DNA of 64,000 bases, from NCBI GenBank assembly GCA_023053685.1, contig JALIGW010000003.1, positions 43,036,496 to 43,100,495 on the forward strand, given 5' to 3'. The stretch is from Diadophis punctatus similis. Its lineage: Eukaryota; Chordata; Lepidosauria; Squamata; Dipsadidae. The translations under genes were made by a program, and so were the position numbers. Below the pieces are notes generated by a model that was not told the origin of the DNA, made no database searches, and saw only the letters and a list, made by a program, of their open reading frames with translations. This document shows positions 60,571 through 64,000 of the stretch, piece after piece; within the stretch, counting starts at the first letter, position 1, and every line of letters starts with the position of its first letter.

Positions 60571-63500
60571 TCCAGTATATACTGGAGACAGGAACATATA
60601 GGGACTGCAGAGATCTAAGTTCAGGCCTCTAAGATTACATGATATTTCTTTATATGTCACCTGATGAGAATGACCTTTGTGTTCATCCATGAAGTCTTTG
60701 CTCCAAGATTGACTTAAGTCTGAACTCAGCACATACGTATAGTATTTCTCTTCCTTTATCAACATTTTCAAATAATACACTTTTTCATACAGAACTTTTG
60801 ATGTCCGGTATTACTCAAGTTTCCTTTCTTTGATCATATTGTCCCTGAGATAACTTTATAATTAGTGCTCAGAACTCTGCCTAAAACATTTCTTCTCAAG
60901 TTATTTCATCATTGTAAACCATATTACTAAATAACTCTTTCATCAACCTCTAATCCTTATTAATGCTAGTGTTCTTTTTTCCAAGAAAAAGGTTTCAGTA
61001 TGTAAAATGTAATATTGTTGTTGGCCTTAACAATAGAAGATATTTAAGCCCAGGGAGACAATAGTTGGGGTCAACTAACACATATCAAGCTTATAATGAG
61101 GATGAATCTAACTTCAATTTTTTTTCAGTATCCTTTGTGATATATAAGCAATAGTCAACTGAATCACAAAGATAAAGCTAGTGAGTGAGACAGAAAGTTA
61201 CAGTAAGTAAGGTCAGTAAGGTATGAAATCCCAGAATAAGAATACATTAAATAGGAGGGCAAAGATCGAAGGTGATAATCAGAGAACCAAAAAAGAGTTA
61301 ATTAAATCTATATTGTCCTCTAATATCTTCATCTGCTTCATTTTCTGGCTGGAAGTGACTCATTATTAGCTTTTCTTTATCTTTTCTGGAGAAATCCATA
61401 ATTGGACTTAGTATCTTTTGCTGCCAAAAAAAAATTCCAGTCAAGTTCATTTCTTTCTATAATTCACAGCTGGGCTGTGTGTCCTAATATGGACCAATTC
61501 TCAAAGCCAACTTCTCACCATCTATCAATATAGATACATACAGAGTAAGAAATATGCTGACACTCCAATAAATCTCCAAGTGCATTTTAGAAACCAATTG
61601 CCCTTGAGCAGTGGTATGAATATCTTTTATATTAATTTTTCCCTAAGTTCATATTTTGTTTATGTAACTGATCTAACCCTTCTGTAATTATATTTGTGTG
61701 CTATACATAGTTTATTTAAAGGATTAAACTAAGGATAGTGATACAAATACCTTCATGCAGTTCAAATGTAACACCTAAACAGTTTCTAAAGCAATTTGTG
61801 GAAAGCTGAACATTGATTTGTTGATTACAACAGATTTTTTAAAAATTTAAAACTAAAACATTTTTGACAAATATACAGTAATTACAAGAGGCTAGTGGCT
61901 TACTTCTGTTCCCACTTCTTGCCTCCCCATACATATTATAGGACTCCTGCATCCGAGGAAGTAAAATACAGACAATTCAATTGATCTCTTCTGAAATTAT
62001 GATCTGGGCTAATCCTAGTAATGTTCACATGAACAACAGTGATAGAAGTAAGAATTCTTCCCTAAGCTTCATATCCCAAATGTTACCTTTTTAGCCAATA
62101 TATAATACTGACTTCTATATAGTCAGACCAATATTTATTTTCCTTTTGAGCAAACTGTCTTATGGAAGACAATTTACAGATGGTATTATATTGCTCAAAT
62201 CACGTTATATTGATTTTCTAGATTGTGTTTCACAGGATGAATAACCAAATTAATATTTCCATTTCGGGCAGTAATGATCAATAACTCAATCTTTTGATTG
62301 GAAGGTTTTTTTTTAAGAATTTGGGAATATCACCAAACAATCCTTTGTTCTGACTCTCTGGCTTGGTTTATTGTCTATTTTAACAAATGCATATAAATTG
62401 ATGCAATTTAGGAATCTGATTAGGTTCATATTGTTAACTACTATGTTAGTTGCTGAAGCTTTTTGGAAAGGTTACTGTATTTTTCATTGAATTTGGGGTG
62501 TTTAAAACAGTGGGATATCATTTGGCTAAAAAGTTGACATAACCAGAAGACTATTATTTGTTATATGTATTAGTTGTGAGATCACTCCTCCTGAATACTT
62601 TCTACCCATTCTATCAGATCTGACAGAAAGTATACTATGGGTCCCATCAATTAAGAAGGGGCACCTTATGGGACTTAGGAAAAATGCCATTTCTGGTTTT
62701 GGCATTTGGCCATCCTGGGAGCACCCTCTTCCCAGAGATAAGATTGTCTCTGACCGTCCCAATCTTTTGCAAGGCTCTGGAGATGTGTTAATGTTTCTAG
62801 GTATGTGTTTCCAACCAGATGGTCAGGTAAAGACCATTATTTCAATCAATATATGATTGGTTTTTATCTTGGCAGCTGATTATATATTTTAAGTTGTTAT
62901 TTCTTTACTTTTTAAGTGATGTTATCAGCCGAAGTCAACATGGTATTGCTACAAATAGTTATCTATCTGTTATTCCAAATAGATTATCTAAAGCTTGTAC
63001 AAATAAAAATACTGGATAAAATATTGACTATATTTATATACATATTCCTATACATATATATGTACACACATATATATGCACATATACATTAAATATCTGT
63101 GCCTTAGTTAATGGCTCCAAGGACTACATAGGACATAAGTGGTGATATATTACTGGAAAGGGGGAAAGAATATTCTTTAGAGATTTGGGAGAGAATAATG
63201 CTTTAAAAAATGAAAAACAACTCACTCAAAATCATTATTTTGCTGTAGAATAAGTGAGCTGCTCTAGTTGTTGCAAAAAGTTGACTGATGGAGTCACATG
63301 CAGACGGTCAGCTATAAGTTTCCTCTTTCTGAGATAGTTACATTGCTCTCCATTGCTCTCCATCTCTTAGATTCAGCCAAGGAGATGACTCCAGTCTGAG
63401 GCAAGGATTTTATTCAGAAAATAAAATGACTAAAAGATTGATTTATTTACAAAAGAGATGTTTTGTTTCTTTTGTCCTTATTTCTTGTAATTTTCAAAAT

Positions 63501-63884
63501 CTTATAATTTTGCCTTGTAATTCTTTTCTATAATCCTGTGTTAATCTACTTAATATTTTCTTAGCTTATTTTCTCTTCCGTATTTCCTTATATTTGCTGT
63601 AGTTCTCTAATCTACTCTTCTGTATTCTAGATCCAGAATTCTACATCCAGACTAGATTCTCTTCATACACTTCTAGTATGCAAATCTCTTTTCTTAAACT
63701 TGCCATAATTCTGGCCCTCTGGAATTTCAGGCCCACGTGTGATCTTCCCTAGCCCCCTATACTCCTCATTCATTTACATGGCGTGCTGGATGCTGTTAGA
63801 GAGTTGACACTGCTAGAAAATGCTGTTACTTCGACACTGGCTTCATGACTACTCTTTCAGTAGTGGGGGTTGAAGTCTTCTGGT
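60571..63884. other. Long stretch without recognised features
   Basis: 3.3 kb of AT-rich DNA with only a TATA/TACA-rich patch (about 63035-63095). No transposon, RNA gene or credible frame was recognised. Confidence 0.4.
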
Positions 63885-64000
63885 CAGTGGTGAAATCCAA
63901 TTTTTTATGTGGGTGTGGCTTGGGCGTGGCTTGGGCATGGTGTGGCTTGGTGGGCGTGGCTTGGTGGGCGTGGCAGGGGATATTGCAAAATCTGCATTCC
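63885..64000. mobile_element. hAT element (CAGTGGTGAAATCC type), cut by window end
   Basis: Starts CAGTGGTGAAATCCAATTTT, as at 51034, then GTGGGTGTGGCTTGG repeats, and reaches GGGGATATTGCAAAATCTGC, the first tandem-unit sequence. Its right end lies beyond the window. The GGCGTGGCTTGGTGG block is itself repeated more often here than in the first copy. Confidence 0.85.

Overview
This is a vertebrate nuclear DNA window, almost certainly from a squamate reptile (lizard or snake). The evidence is the repeat mix: a Sauria-type tRNA SINE with a Bov-B-like tail, Bov-B/RTE, CR1, L2-like, L1 and R4/Dong LINEs, a Penelope-like fragment, many short non-autonomous hAT elements with 8-bp target duplications, pogo/Tigger-like elements with TA targets, a Tc1/mariner copy, a few solo LTRs, and long microsatellites at LINE 3' ends. 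I found no host coding exon, RNA gene, CpG-island promoter or CRISPR array that I can support. The window reads as intergenic or deep intronic DNA. All recognisable protein-coding sequence is transposon-derived and broken.

Layout. 0-12 kb holds a hAT element (234-617), an old SINE, two or three Tigger-like elements, an L2-like fragment, and a SINE-like repeat (4673-6225) split by a purine-rich hAT insertion. 12-17 kb is a LINE cluster: an L2-like 3' end with a (TTTA)n tail, then an R4/Dong element (14108-15590) lying against the (TTA)n tail of a CR1 element (15742-16824). 17-27 kb holds a foldback element built from 14-bp repeats, hAT elements, a Tc1/mariner copy (19437-21001), a candidate conserved non-coding block (22.4-22.9 kb) and a CR1 3' end with a large (TA)n tract. 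29-39 kb is dense: CR1 and L2 ends, a 140-bp palindromic repeat, two solo LTRs, SINEs, an internally deleted Bov-B (35745-37000), a Penelope-like endonuclease tail and an L1 3' end. 40-54 kb contains hAT elements, a second 14-bp foldback copy, LTRs, a three-level nested insertion (45927-46856), a Sauria SINE, a decayed Bov-B and a hAT element that is one large hairpin (53253-53989). 54-64 kb has SINE, L2 and two near-identical CR1 copies, then more than 3 kb with no recognised repeat, ending in a hAT element cut by the window edge.

Because no host genes were identified, the biology here is insertion history: which element entered which, where target duplications remain, and how LINE tails became microsatellites. 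The least explained structures are the 14-bp-repeat foldback family (two copies), the 140-bp palindromic repeat with a hammerhead-like core (three copies), the hairpin hAT element, and several repeat-free blocks with clustered regulatory-type motifs. Family names come from recognition by eye; no database was searched.
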